A DNA stretch of 64,000 bases, taken from contig CM051455.1 in NCBI GenBank assembly GCA_028274465.1, positions 137,364,096 to 137,428,095 of the forward strand. The letters run 5' to 3'. The translations under genes were made by a program, and so were the position numbers. Positions 47,391 through 59,088 of this stretch are shown in pieces (the first letter of the stretch is position 1; the number at the start of each line of letters is the position of its first letter). This DNA is from Plantago ovata (taxonomy: Eukaryota > Streptophyta > Magnoliopsida > Lamiales > Plantaginaceae). Below the pieces are notes generated by a model, which worked only from the letters and a program-made list of their open reading frames with translations, had not been told where the DNA came from and ran no database searches.

Positions 47391-47730
47391 TTTTTTTAAT
47401 TTTGAAGGCATGTATGCATGCCTTGAACATGCTGATAATCTTGGCCTAAGAAACCATCCTGTTTTGCCAGTTTTGGTAGTGGTGGTTTTTGGTTTTGCCA
47501 TATTATATCAATGTTGAATGGATCTTGTTTCTTGGTTGGCGTTGTTGAATTCTTTGGTGGTCTTCCGTTGGTTGGTTTTCTAAAGTGGTTTTGGTGGTAA
47601 CACATAGAAGTAAAAGTAGGATAGTTGTTAGATCGGGTTTTAAAAAAAAAAATAGATTTTTTTTAAAAGGAGTTGTATTGAAACGGTGCGGATTTTCTAT
47701 CTCAACTTTTCATGTCCCACTCTCCTACAT

Positions 47731-48660
47731 AGTACTCCGACAAAATTTTATTTTTGGTACTCCAGAATGGTACCTCGCCAATTTAGGTACTCCAGAATGT
47801 CATCGTCCAATTTAGGTACTCCACAATAACACCATGTCCAATTTAGGTACTCCGGTCAATTTTCCGATTGGCCAAGCTGGAAAACACAATTTTGACTTAA
47901 AAAAATAAATGGAAATTAAATTCAGGACACGTGGCGTGATTATATTGGTTCTCGCTTATTTTAAAAAAAATCACTTATGTTTTAATATTGTAAAAAAATA
48001 TTAAAAAATATAAAATCATTTTATAATTATTAATAAATATTAAGAAATTAAAAAAATATTCTGAAAAAATAAAAAAAAATATTTTAATAAAAAAATCAAA
48101 AAAATAATATTAATATATAAAAAATGGGAAAAGACAAATTTTGAAAAAAATTAAAAAATTGCAATTTTTTTTTTAATTTAGAAAAAATTACTAGAATACA
48201 TTGTTTTTAAACAAACTATATTTTTTAATTTACCGAGTGTTAAAAATCTCAATTTCTATTAAAATTTTAAAAACTACACAAATATAAAATATATAAAAAT
48301 ATTTTTTAAATATTTTTTATTCGAATATTTTTTCATTTTTTATTTTTTAATATTTATTAATAATTTTCAAATATTTTTATATTTTTTATATTTTTTTATA
48401 ATTTTAAAACATAATTAAAAAAAATTTAAACAAAAAATAAGTGAGAACCAATAGAAACACGCCACGTGTCCTGAATTTAATTTCCAATTTTTTTTAAAGT
48501 CAAAATTGTGTTTTTCGGTTTGACCAATCAGAAAATTGACCGGAGTATCTAAATTGGACATGATGTTATTGTGGAGTACCAAAATTGGATGATGACATTC
48601 GGGAGTACCTAAATTGGCGAGGTACCATTTCGGAATACCAAAAATAAAATTTTGCCACGG
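47731..48660. mobile_element. Long-armed foldback element
   Basis: Two arms of about 230 bp (47731-47965 and 48425-48660) are inverted copies: CAAAATTTTATTTTTGGTA, AATTTAGGTACTCC repeats and GGACACGTGGCGTG on the left recur in reverse on the right. Each arm holds about four short subrepeats (TCCAATTTAGGTACTCC). The 450-bp centre is extremely AT-rich. Loosely MULE- or foldback-like; no transposase. The right tip is interrupted by a Stowaway MITE. Confidence 0.8.
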
Positions 48661-48662
48661 TA

Positions 48663-48954
48663 CTCCCTCCATTTTTAATTATAATTAGTTTTAGCATTTT
48701 AAACTGTTCCTTAAATATAACTAGTTTTAGATTTTCTTATATTATTTTACTCTTTTTCATATACTTTTCCTCACTTTTAATAATATTAAAATTGTATTTA
48801 TTTCTTTTTCTCTCTATCTCTTTATTATTAAAATAAAATAAGAAAACTTACATAGATTTTAATTTATAACATTAATAAATAAAATAATATAAATCAATTA
48901 TTTACTTAATATGTGTGAAATATCTAAAATTAATTATAATAAAAATGGAGGGAG
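48663..48954. mobile_element. Stowaway (Tc1/mariner) MITE
   Basis: It begins CTCCCTCCATTTTTAATTAT and ends with the inverse (ATAATAAAAATGGAGGGAG), flanked by TA at 48661-48662 and 48955-48956. At 292 bp and AT-rich it is a textbook Stowaway-type MITE. It sits in the terminal few bases of the foldback element. Confidence 0.9.
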
Positions 48955-49128
48955 TACTCAGCAATAATTGAACGAAGTTCCTTTTCTTTTGTTTTTCTAA
49001 ATAGAAAATTAGCGAATGATCCGTCTGATATTATAATGTTGATTATATTGTAAAACAAACGTCATTGTGGCCCGTAGCTTAGTGGGTTAAAATCTGTTAT
49101 TTTGGCTATTATAAATATCATGTAAGAC

Positions 49129-50165
49129 CCAAAGAAAGTCATGACAGCTGTGGAAGGTATTTGCAGAAAGTTTTTATGGACTGGAGAGTGCGGAGATAGT
49201 AGGAAAACATTGGTTTCTTGGGATGCGACTTGTCGGGAGAAAAAGAATGGTGGACTTGGACTAGTTCACCTGCCAAGTTGGAACAAGGTATCTTTTTTAA
49301 AACTTCTATGGGCTATTCACAAGAAAGCAGACAAGCTTTGGGTTAAGCGGATACATTCTATATATATAATGGGCCAAGATGTTAAAACAGCGACGGTGCA
49401 TTTACATGCATCTGTTATGGTAAAAAAGATTTTGAAAGTGCGAGATAAAGTAGTTGAAGCTGGAGAATGGGATAATTTGATGCAGCAGGAGCATTTTGAT
49501 AAGAAGCAAGCGTATAAGCTATTTCGACCTGACATAGATCCTGTTCCTTGGAGGGAAATGGTTTTGAACAATAGAGCTACACCACGGGCTAAATTCTGTT
49601 TATGGTTAGCCTGCTGGAATAGGCTGCAAACCAAAGATAGAGTCCTCCGATTTGATCCAGCTTTAGATACTACTTGTGTGTTCTGTAAAACCTGTCCAGA
49701 GGATATAAATCATTTATTCTTTGGTTGCACTGTAATTGTTAGAGTGTGGACAGTGATGCTTTGTTGGTTTGGTGTGACATGTTTGGGTACATCTTGGCAC
49801 GATAATTTGCAGAGGTTGGTTTCTTTATGCAAAGGGAAAAGGCCAAAAACTCGTGTCTTGAAGGTCCTGGTCACAGAATTCATCTATGCGATTTGGATTG
49901 AACGGAACCAGAGGATTTTCCAAGACTGTCATCAGGAGTTGAATCACATTCTAAGGGGAGTGATTCATAAGACAATTGGGAGATGCTCAACTGATCGAGT
50001 TTTACAGCAATTCTGTGCTGGTCTTAGTTTAATTCCTAATGTGTGATTTACGTTTGTATGATTGGTAGTTTTGCAGTTTGTTAGTTTTGGTAGTTATGTA
50101 TTGAGATGATGTACTTCATTGACAATTGGAATAAAAGAAAGCTATCTTCGTTCCAAAAAAAATAA
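49129..50165 (+). mobile_element. 5'-truncated LINE with intact C-terminal ORF and target duplication
   Basis: A 1,037-bp insert ends in an A-rich tail (50154-50165) and is bracketed by ATCATGTAAGAC at 49117-49128 and 50166-50177. It carries an uninterrupted 301-codon frame (49141-50046) for the C-terminal third of a plant L1-type polyprotein: RKFLWTGECGDSRKTLVSWD, GGLGLVHLPSWNKVSFLKLL and the zf-RVT region with PRAKFCLWLACWNRLQTKDR and CVFCKTCPEDINHLFFGC. The lack of stops and the clear 12-bp duplication indicate a fairly young insertion. RT and endonuclease are absent, so it is immobile. Confidence 0.88.
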
Positions 50166-50177
50166 ATCATGTAAGAC

Positions 50178-50915
50178 ATTCATATTTTTCATTCCAGTTA
50201 ATAAACTCGTGAGATCATCTATAGATAGCGGCCCTGTGTCTTGATTTTACCTTGTTACATGGGGAGATTGTCCAACATTACCGTGTTACCAGGGAGATAG
50301 TAGCATGAGGGAAGACTACTCTTTAGTAGCTTTATTCGCCTAACCGTGATCGCGTTAGGAGAAATAGTTACTTTAGCATCAAATCCAGGCAATTTTTCTG
50401 TTTTACCTTGTTTTATATTCCTGTCTTGCTACGTATCCATCAGCTTGACATCCAGAGCTAAAATGTGAAGATCCTTACTGCACTTCCGCAACAACAACCA
50501 ACAACATGAATCCAAGCAAGCTTCAAGTTCATGCTTATGGGAGGGGAAAACCGCGCGGTGCCCATGCCAAGCCGTCGGGTCCGATTCGTTGGGGGGACGA
50601 CGAATTTGACTCCGTTTGGACTCTCGAATCTCAGATGTTCTTCAAGAAAGAGTTGCATGATGCATGGGGACGTGGAGTAGGCCACGTGCATGAACACATG
50701 GAGCCAAAACGGAGCAGCAACACGCGCGAGGAGGCGCGACCGTATGCAGCAGGTGGCCGATTCGGCCAACGGAAGAGGGCCGAGGCGCGAATTAGGAATT
50801 TTTGATGATGAGGGCTACAAATTGGACCAAACCAATGCACATGGATGTGGATTGGGGTTCTTGAGTAGCGTCGGCTACGATCTGGGCCGAAGTGATGCAC
50901 AAAAGGTTGGTTTAG
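50178..50915. other. GC-richer spacer with an unsupported 100-codon frame
   Basis: The stretch 50506-50805 (plus) is open and rich in Arg, Gly and His; the opposite strand is open too, which is typical of GC-biased random sequence. I do not recognise any domain. It could be a decayed retroelement interior because an LTR-like start follows. Confidence 0.3.
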
Positions 50916-51620
50916 TGTAACATTCTGTATTTTCTAATTAATTTTAAATAATTAATTAATTTATTGAGTGAATTAATTTATTTATCTTTTCGTGCTTTCG
51001 AATTCGAGAAGACTACACCGTTTAATGGATCGATTGCCTTTCGTTTTGGACCAAAAGAATTACTCATCTGAACCCATTATTTATGGCCCAAATCTCGTGG
51101 CCCAATCTACTGAAGCCCATCAGATTGGCCTATTTCAGTTCGGTAAGTGGTTTTTCCCCCTTTGCGATCGATTCTGGATTTGATCTCTCCGTTTTTGGTG
51201 ATTACCCAGTTTAATTCCGGTTCGTTTTGTTCGGTTGCTCTGTCTCGTCGTTTCTGTCCGATCAAATCTATCTGCTCCGATAAGTGTTGAATGTTGTTTT
51301 GGGTTCGTAGATTCAAAGAGAATTGAATCTTGATTTCTTTTTAATTCTTTTGTTTCCGTTTGATTCGCAAATTAGTTACTATCAATCACGACTGACGAGG
51401 TATGCCCCCTTCACCTCTTTCTCGTCTCCCTCCATTCATTCGCGCTAAGTGTTTGTCGTTCGTTCCTAGTCGCATAGTGAAGCGTTTGATTGTGACTAAA
51501 TTGATTAGGCTAATGATAATGCCAAAGCAAACGTTAATGCCAAAGCAATTGAATCATATAAAAGGTAATAATAAAATTATGTTCCTACTTTCCTATAAAA
51601 TCATCCTTCTTAATTAATTG
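50916..51620 (+). mobile_element. Possible solo LTR
   Basis: TGTAACATTCTGTATTTTC at 50916 resembles the 5' edge of gypsy LTRs, and the following 400 bp with repeated GGCCCAA phrases is LTR-like. No matching end, PBS or target duplication could be defined. From 51620 to 52148 the sequence is AT-rich with nothing recognisable. Confidence 0.3.
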
Positions 51621-52148
51621 TTTCTTAATAAATCAAGTTTATTATTTTCATAAAGAATCTGTTATATCCGTTGGATATATAATTCTACATCAATCTTATA
51701 TAATTATAATTTTTATAAGTCTAAATCAAAACTTTGCTAATAAATAATTTTTAAAAAAAATTTACTCATGTAGTTCAGGGCCTATTTTTTATATATGTAA
51801 ATATATGTAAAATGAAAACGAATTATACAATATAGAAAAGAAATTAGAAAACTTGGATTCAAAATTATTAGAAAGGAAAACCTAAATTATTAAAAAAAAA
51901 AAAAAGTAAAAGAACTACCAATAAAAGAAAAAAGTGAAGAATCAATTTTGTTAGATTTTTTATAAAGGAAAACCTAAATTGTTTTTTTTTTAATCTGACA
52001 GTAAAAAAAAGTGATGAATGAATTTGTTAGATTTTTCAGCCTAGAACAACGTTTATATTCATCTTAAATACTAAGCTTGAGGAATTAATAAGTAATTAAT
52101 TAGTGAGCATGAATTATATTATATTTTAGGAAAGTTATAACACAATCT

Positions 52149-52542
52149 GGCTGTTTGGAGTTCGATTTATGAAACTCAATTAAGAGCAACTCTTCTAAGC
52201 ATGAATAGTGAACTCAATTAAGGCTTTGGGTAGAAATTATGTTTGTAGTTAAATTGGGAGAAAAATAGATGTATAGAGTAGGGATGTTTTTTTTGTTTTG
52301 TACCAGGTACGGAATTTGAGGAGAATATGTGGTGGAAGTTTTATTTGTGGATGTAAAATAATGTTAAAAGTAAATTAAAAACAAAAAGTCAAATTCTGAA
52401 AAAAAAAAAAAAAAAAAAAATTAAAATATCCTAAATTGAGTTTTGGATGAATAGTGCAAGGTCTATTTCCCAATTGAACTCCAAATAAGAAACTCAATTA
52501 AGAACCTCTAAAAAAGTTTCTTAATTGAGCTCCAAACATACC
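52149..52542. mobile_element. MITE with TGTTTGGAG termini
   Basis: The left end GGCTGTTTGGAGTTCGATT and reversed right end GGTATGTTTGGAGCTCAATT pair as terminal inverted repeats; AACTCAATTAAG-type phrases recur inside both ends. About 394 bp, non-coding. Superfamily (hAT or PIF/Harbinger) is not decided because no clean target duplication is visible. Confidence 0.65.
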
Positions 52543-52658
52543 GAATATGTTCTACATACCTTTTATAGAAATTAATTGCTTTGGCGTTAACATTTTTGCT
52601 TTGGCATTGTCAGTGGCCAATTGATTACCCTTTCTTTTGTGGTGTGATTCATATGGTA

Positions 52659-52905
52659 CTCCCTCTTTTTTTTTTAGTTGTCGTTTTAGAGTTTTCACAC
52701 ATTTTAATACACCTCATCCAATTTATTGAATTCCTAAAAATATTGCATTAATTACAAATGTCAACCAATAGAATACCTATAAATGGTATGAAATTCAACA
52801 ACATTCATTAATTATGCTGAAATTTCTTCTTGAAACATGTAAAACGACAACTATTTTATCAATAGTGAAAAAGCTAAAACGACAACTATTAAAAACGGGA
52901 GAGAG
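52659..52905. mobile_element. Stowaway MITE (second)
   Basis: It starts CTCCCTC(T)n then AGTTGTCGTTTTAG and ends CTAAAACGACAACTATT...GGGAGAGAG, flanked by TA on both sides (52657-52658, 52906-52907). The 247-bp length fits. Confidence 0.85.
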
Positions 52906-53692
52906 TAGTAATTACACCATTTGGTAAAAGGTCCGTATTTTATTGTCTCTCTCTGTCTGGAACTGGAAGTCATCAACCAATTAAGCATTCATTAGCTTGT
53001 CACTTTGACATGTACGTGTAGAATCTGCTTTGTTTACATGCTAGGTTTTAGTTCGACACCATTTTGACTATAATTACAAGAATCCATTACCTTAGATAAT
53101 TTTCTCGTCCTTTGATACTATCTAGATTGTATTCTATGATATTCCCTGTAATAGATTGAATGTGATGATGGGCAGGTTTTCAGCTTGACTACTCTGGTCA
53201 ATTGGAAAAAAAATAAAAATGCCGCTTTATGACTGTATGCCTTAATTATATTATATTATGAAATACAAAACATTAATTTTTATAATATAATTTTGTTAAT
53301 ATTTTATCATTATAGTTTAAGAGTTATCGGGAGTTAAAGTTGAAAACTGTTGACCTAAAATGTCAAAGTGGATAATTTATACTAGAACGGAAGGAATAGT
53401 AACTAATATATAGAGTGAACCAATTAAATAAAAGATTCATTAAAATATATACATATATAGTAGGAATATTGAATATGTCATATTTTGAATTTAATAAGCA
53501 ATGGGAGTAGGTTATGAAAAGAGAGGAAAATAAGAAAACTACTGGAATTAGAAATTTAGAACCAAGCAAATAAAGGGACGTGAAGTTGATGAGAGAAAAG
53601 AAAGTGATGTACTAGTGCAATTTTGAAATCAGGAAAGGAATAAAAAATTTGAAACTTGGGCCCATGCTGTATATCATCGTGTTGTATATTAA

Positions 53693-55500
53693 TTCCTCCG
53701 TAACTTATTATAACAACCCCATTTCATTTTATTTTGTTAACTTTTTCGAGATCCAATTTGATCTTAAATTAATCATAATTTATTGTGCAAAAATAATTTT
53801 AAAAGTTATATTATAAAAATATAAAAAGTATATTTTCATAATATAATTTTTGAAACAGAAAATTACATAAAGAGACCACTTGAGGGTATCTAATTGCAAA
53901 AACAACTACTTTAAAAATTAGTTACAATAAGGTCATTCTAATTTTTTGGAGCCCTAATTTCGTTGATTCTCTACCCCTGCCTCCTTTCTTCCTCTCCAAG
54001 CCAACATATAAAACTGCATTTTCTCTCTTTCTCTCTCATTTGTTACTTTCTTTCAGCTAAAAATCAAATTCGTTCCAATCCGTAAAGCTTTTTTCCTTTT
54101 TTGTTAGTTTGAAATCGTTAATCTACAACGTTTTCTTCGTGGTGTTGCTATGGATTTGTTGATTTCATTGAAATCGAACGGTTTGTGCTATGCGTGGTTG
54201 GTGAAAGGTGAGATTTTCTTTCATGAATTGGTTGATGTTGATGTGTCTAAGCTGAATCTGTGGTGAGATTTCCTTTCGTGAATTGGTTGGGGTTGCTGAG
54301 GATTGTGTTGAATTTGTTGTTAAACGAGCTAGATTAAGCATTAATGGTGATGGTAGTGGTAGCAAAAGTGGTGACAGTAGATCCGGTGTATCTGAAACTA
54401 GGGTTTCTGTGAATGAAACTAGTTTTGGTGCTGAAACTAGCATAATTCAACTGGAACTAGCAGAAATCAACTGAAACTAGCAACACCCATCTTCTCATGC
54501 ACTGAAACTAGTAGAAATCAACATAAACTAGCAGCAATCAAAGTAGCATGCACTGAAAACTAGCATTTGTATTGCAGAAACTGGCATTTGTGTGGTGCTA
54601 AAACTAGCACGTATGGTGCTTAAACTAATGAAACTAGCATTTGTGTTGCTGAAACTATTGAAACTAGCATTTGTGGTGCTGAAACTAGCATTTTTGTTGC
54701 TGGAACTAGCACTGATGATGCTGAAACTAATGAAAATAACATTTTTATTGTTGAAATTAATGAAATTAACATTTTATGATGATAATACTAGCATTAATAG
54801 TTAGTTTCAACTAGTTTCACCTAGTTTATGAAATTAGTTTTTGTTTGAAATTGGTTTATGAAACTAGTTTTTATGTGTTGAAACTAATCTGAAACTGTTT
54901 TTTCCAGTTAAAATAATGATTATATTTTTGTAATTATAATTTTTATATATTTTTTAATTTATTTAGTTTAGCATAAATAATTTTTCGAGTTAATCTAATC
55001 ATTTTATATAATTAACAACTAGTTTTAAAGGTTAATTTCAGGAAAAATATAAAATTAACACTTAGTTTCAATTTTTTTCAGTCATTTTTAGCAAGTTTCA
55101 GCTAGTTTCAGCCATTGCTAGTTTCAGCCCTTTTTAGCTAGTTTCAGTGGCTGAAACTAGCTTCCGGATATCAAATTTGCTATTAAATTCAATTGAGCGA
55201 GATTTTGAGGTCTATTTGTGCTGGCGGATTTAAAAAATTCTCATTAAATCCGCTTTAGCGAGATTTTGAGGTCCGGAAAGGAGGGGCAGTTTTGTCCACA
55301 CAGAGAGGGTAGCGAGCTTTTGGTAACTTGTCTTTGTAACTGACCTTAATTGTAATTAGTTCTTGTTTTTTTATTTATATACGTATTTTTCCCTTTTTAA
55401 AATGATTTTTTTAACAATGAATTATGATTAATTTGAGGTCAAATCGGATATCGAAAAAGTGAAAAAAATGAAATGGGGTTCTTATAAGTGACCGTAGGAA
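53693..55500. mobile_element. MITE interrupted by a nested insertion
   Basis: Outer inverted ends: CAACCCCATTTCATTTTATT and GATCTTAAATTAATCATAATT on the left (53693-53790) are matched in reverse on the right (55410-55500; ATTATGATTAATTTGAGG...AAATGGGGTTCTTATAAG). The same family's half-copy is seen at about 9675-9745. Inside, from about 53865 to 55340, lies foreign DNA with a leader-like CT-rich stretch, a short decayed coding-like region (54150-54450, resembling Mutator-associated proteins only weakly) and a CTAGTTTCAG minisatellite. Borders of the inner insertion are approximate. Confidence 0.65.
54385..55160. repeat. CTAGTTTCAG/CTGAAACTAG minisatellite in both orientations
   Basis: From 54385 to 54800 the unit GCTGAAACTAGCATTTGTG repeats with period 18-21 in one direction (it would encode ETS-I/F-V-A in one frame); from 54800 to 55160 the reverse complement (CTAGTTTCAGC) dominates. 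The block could fold back on itself. Confidence 0.8.
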
Positions 55501-55517
55501 GTAGAAGAAAACCCTAA

Positions 55518-55942
55518 GGCATTGTTTGGTATGTGGTGTGGTGTGGTATTTCACGGTCTTCTAGGTAAATATCACCACTTTAGTGTAGTTTGGTACGAAT
55601 TTTACGTTACCAACAATCAATTGGTGTTGCCCGATTTTTTTTGGAATTTTGTGGCTTCATTACCATACCATTAGTTTTGAACAATATTAGGGGGGAATAT
55701 TATTGTTAAATGGTAGTGTGGTATGATTTTAGTTCATGTGAAAATACTATTGTGCCCCTAAAAGTAACAAAATTTAATCAAATTATACACATTTTTCACA
55801 CATATTTGCACATACTCATATCTAGTACCATTTGCTCTACCAAACAACAAATGTAGTACCATTTGCTCTACCAAACACCATAATTTTGACTGAATTACTA
55901 TTAGTCAAACTATGTTCTAGTGTAATGTTACCAAACACCGCC
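55518..55942. mobile_element. Tourist-like (PIF/Harbinger) MITE with TAA duplication
   Basis: GGCATTGTTTGGTATG at the left and, reversed, GGCGGTGTTTGGTAAC at the right, flanked by TAA on both sides (55515-55517 and 55943-55945). The 3-bp TAA duplication and G-rich termini are typical of Tourist. 425 bp, no coding. Confidence 0.85.
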
Positions 55943-56224
55943 TAATACTACGACCCGGTCTTAAACAAAGCCAGAGGTTAAGAAGAAAGTGGAAAAAAAA
56001 AAAAATCTGGCCTCAGAGCTTTCATATGAAGTGAATTAATGGCATAATCAATCAGGTAATCGTTGAATTTTTCCTTTTCCGTTAAACTGGAACTAATCCA
56101 GTTAATTTTTCCCAATTTATTGGCTCGATTTCTACTTGTAGTACTTCTCCTCTTCTTTTTAGTCTAATTCTACTCACTTACTTGGTTTTTGCTGTTGTAT
56201 TTGCGTTTTGAATGTAGTTTACCC

Positions 56225-59028
56225 ATGGGTGACGTGCTATCTCCCGGTGATGGTGGTGGAAGTGCGCGTAAAGATATTAAGAGAGCTCCTTGGAGACCGG
56301 AGGAAGATGCTGTATTGATCAAATATCTCAGTGAAAATGATGCCAAGGATTGGAATTCAATTCCGACATGCTTGGGCCTTGCGCGAACTGGGAGGAGTTG
56401 CAGATCTAGATGGGTCAATCATTTAAGACCACAACTGAAGAAACAACCATTTACACCAGAAGAAGAACGGATGATAATTGAACTACAGGCTAATATAGTA
56501 AGAATATTCTTCGATGCACTTTATACACAAACTAGCTGTTGTTTTTTTCATTTTTCTTTTTTTATATTCCACCTGATGATAGTTGATAAACTAACTAGCT
56601 GGTATAGTTGATAAACTAAATGATTTTTGTTCAGGTGCTCAGTAAATCAATTATTAATTAATAATTAAACTGCATATAGAATGTACAAACAAATCCACCT
56701 GATGATTTTTGTACTAATTAATTTTCTTTTGTAGGATTTGTACGAAAAACCATATATTAACATGAAATCTCAAGATGATCTGTTATACTTAAGGGTACCA
56801 TAAGAATGAAAAAACTTTGGACAAACCACATAGATAAGATGTCCCTGCATGATTGAAAACAAATTAAGAAAGAGCCACTGAGGAGAATTAATGGGGACAA
56901 AGGAATTTTATGGAAGCTAGTCGAATCATAAAGTTCTCCACATAGATAAGATGTCCCTGCTTTGGCAGTATCATTAGACTTCTAGAAAAGCTAGTCGAAT
57001 CATAAAGTTCTCCAAAATATACCCTATTATTACTGGAAGGAAGGCTAATAATTATAAGGCAATTTAATACTTTTCCACTGCTAACTGTTGCTTGTTTGTT
57101 TCAGATGCCGGGACGGACCGGCAGTCAGATAAAGAACTATTACAATACTCGCGTAAAAGGAAAGCGTCGTGCTGAGCCCCTTTATCCTCCAGAAACAAGT
57201 CTAGAGTCACAGCAAGAGAACCAACAAAAGGTATTCTATTCCATTGGACTTAACTAGAATTGCTCTCTTAATTCGTCACCCCTTAATTCTTGGCTTCTCG
57301 CTAGTGAGTTTGACATACTAGAAGATGGGGTGGTTAAGTTTCGAAACGGCTATAACGAGTTGAAAGATCGAACATGATTTTATTCTCCTATGTGTTTTGG
57401 GTTGAGTTCTTGGGTTGAGTTTTTGTCTAGTTGTGCATCACTTGCACTCTTTTTATTTGTATATTGTTACTCTACTATTATTAGAAAAAATTTTGCTTCT
57501 TCCAAAAAAAATTACTGAAAGGAAGGCTAATAATTAGAAGGCAATTTAATACTTCTCCACTGCTAACTGTTGCTTGTTTGTTTCAGTCGCCGGGATGGAC
57601 GGTCAATCAAATCAAGAACTATTACAATACTCGTGTAGCAGGAAAGCGTCGTGCTGAGCCCCTTTATCCTCCAGATCCAAGTCTAGAGTCACAGCAAGAG
57701 AACCAGCAAAACCTTACTTCGTCTGGTGATGTAAACTTCCTGCCATACCCGCAACTATCTCCCAATGTTTCTGGATGTGCATTGATTCAATCTAATGTTG
57801 ACTATCCTCTAGAACTAAGTCTAGAGTCACAGCCAGAGAACCAACAAAACCCATCTGTATGTTTTACAAATTTCCTGCCAGTCCCGCAACAATCCTCAAA
57901 TATTTCTGCCAGTATCCAAGCTACCTGTGATGATGAACACTACGATGAGATGTGCAGAGTTTCTTCTCAAACGGGAGGGTTTCAGAAACATGCTCAAGAT
58001 CTAGATGAACCCATGTCAGACTGCCATGAAACAAAGAAACAGTTGGCCTCATCCATTGTTGGTTCTGTAGAACTCCCTTCATTCCAATATAAAAAAACCC
58101 GTTTAAGTGGCTGGGACCCTGCACCTCCATCATTGGACGGTTTAGTTCAACATGCTCTAATAGCGCCACCCCCATCACAGTGTCAATCTCCCCAATTGCA
58201 GAGTCACACAGTCACAGCGTCACCCATTGTTGGCTCTGCCTCTCATCCTGACCCCTTTTCTTTCAATCGCACTAGTACTGTTGGGAGTTCATTGGAAGAG
58301 AAGAAGCCAGGTAAAAATTTACTGTGGCTTTCGCAAAACACCTGACTGTCTTTGATGAAAAAAGAAAATGAATATATCCCTGTGTGCATTCATTGAATAA
58401 AGATTTAGACTTGAAGTTCCTACTTACCGGATATCTATGTTGTTTTCATGAATTTAAACTCGAACCTAGCGGTAGTCAATTGGCAATGTGTTAGGAGGAC
58501 TAGAGTATCCAGGCTTGCTGAACTGATCATGCTCCAGGAACATGTGCCTTACTTAAAATCAAATATGATCATGCATGTTTACTAATTGATGATTTCCCCA
58601 AGTGAATCATAAGTTCCTATAGTGTTCTATTTCATCGTTAATTAAATTACTGAATTTGTAGTCTACTTTTTTATATCTTCTATTGAACATACTTGTTTTA
58701 TTTTTTATGTTCTTTTGTAGTTGAAATGGATGATGAAAGTTGGATTCTAGATGGAGAAAGAAAAGAAATTCCTGACCTGTTTGATTATGGAAGACCAGAT
58801 GCTTTACTTGGAAAATGCTGGCGTAAGCAAGGCGCTTCCTGTTCAAAACCACCAGTTATTGAAGCTGACACTAATGCCGCTCATCCCTACGAAGATTCTG
58901 GCAGCGAGTTAAACATATCTGCACGAACTTCATCTTCTGAAAGTTCATGGCTTACCTCGTCCCTACAAAGATTTGGGCAACGAGTCAAAGCATTTCTGCT
59001 TGAACTTTTAGCTTCTGAATCATGCTGA
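56225..59028 (+). CDS. MYB-repeat transcription factor with duplicated DNA-binding exon
   Basis: Exons: 56225-56497, 57105-57230 (A), 57587-58310 (B) and 58721-59028 (TGA 59026-59028). Exon 1 encodes a complete first MYB repeat (APWRPEEDAVLIKYLSEN to CRSRWVNHLRPQL) and the start of the next (PFTPEEERMIIELQANI), resembling DUO1/GAMYB-type R2R3 proteins. Exon A supplies the end of R3 (MPGRTGSQIKNYYNTRVKGK). Exon B is a duplicate of A plus its intron, altered to SPGWTVNQIKNYYNTRVAGK. All phases allow A and B together (about 476 residues) or B alone (about 434). In either case the GNKWA-type middle of R3 is missing between exon 1 and A; I searched the intron by eye and did not find it. The C-terminal half repeats SLESQ(Q/P)ENQQN and is Ser/Pro/Gln-rich. 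Likely nuclear, DNA-binding impaired or altered; possibly a pseudogene in progress. Confidence 0.7.
57031..57715 (+). repeat. Tandem exon duplication, period 482 bp
   Basis: TACTG(G/A)AAGGAAGGCTAATA at 57031 and 57513, continuing through an almost identical intron end (CACTGCTAACTGTTGCTTGT) and about 42 codons of exon. Intron and exon were copied together. Confidence 0.9.
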
Positions 59029-59088
59029 GGTTACAATTCATGCTCTTGGAATAACAGGGATCCTGTCTGCCATATATCAGGAATTCCC

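Noticed and set aside
50506-50805. GC-rich plus-strand open frame of 99 codons
   Set aside because: Both strands are open, and the Arg/Gly/His composition suggests base-composition bias; no domain seen.
54592-54804. Leu/Lys repeat protein (LKLMKLAF units)
   Set aside because: It is a translation of the CTGAAACTAG minisatellite in one frame, not an independent gene.
56736-56800. Possible hidden MYB exon after TTTTCTTTTGTAG at about 56735
   Set aside because: The frame is open for about 20 codons to a GT, but the peptide (DLYEKPYINMKS...) does not resemble the missing R3 core.
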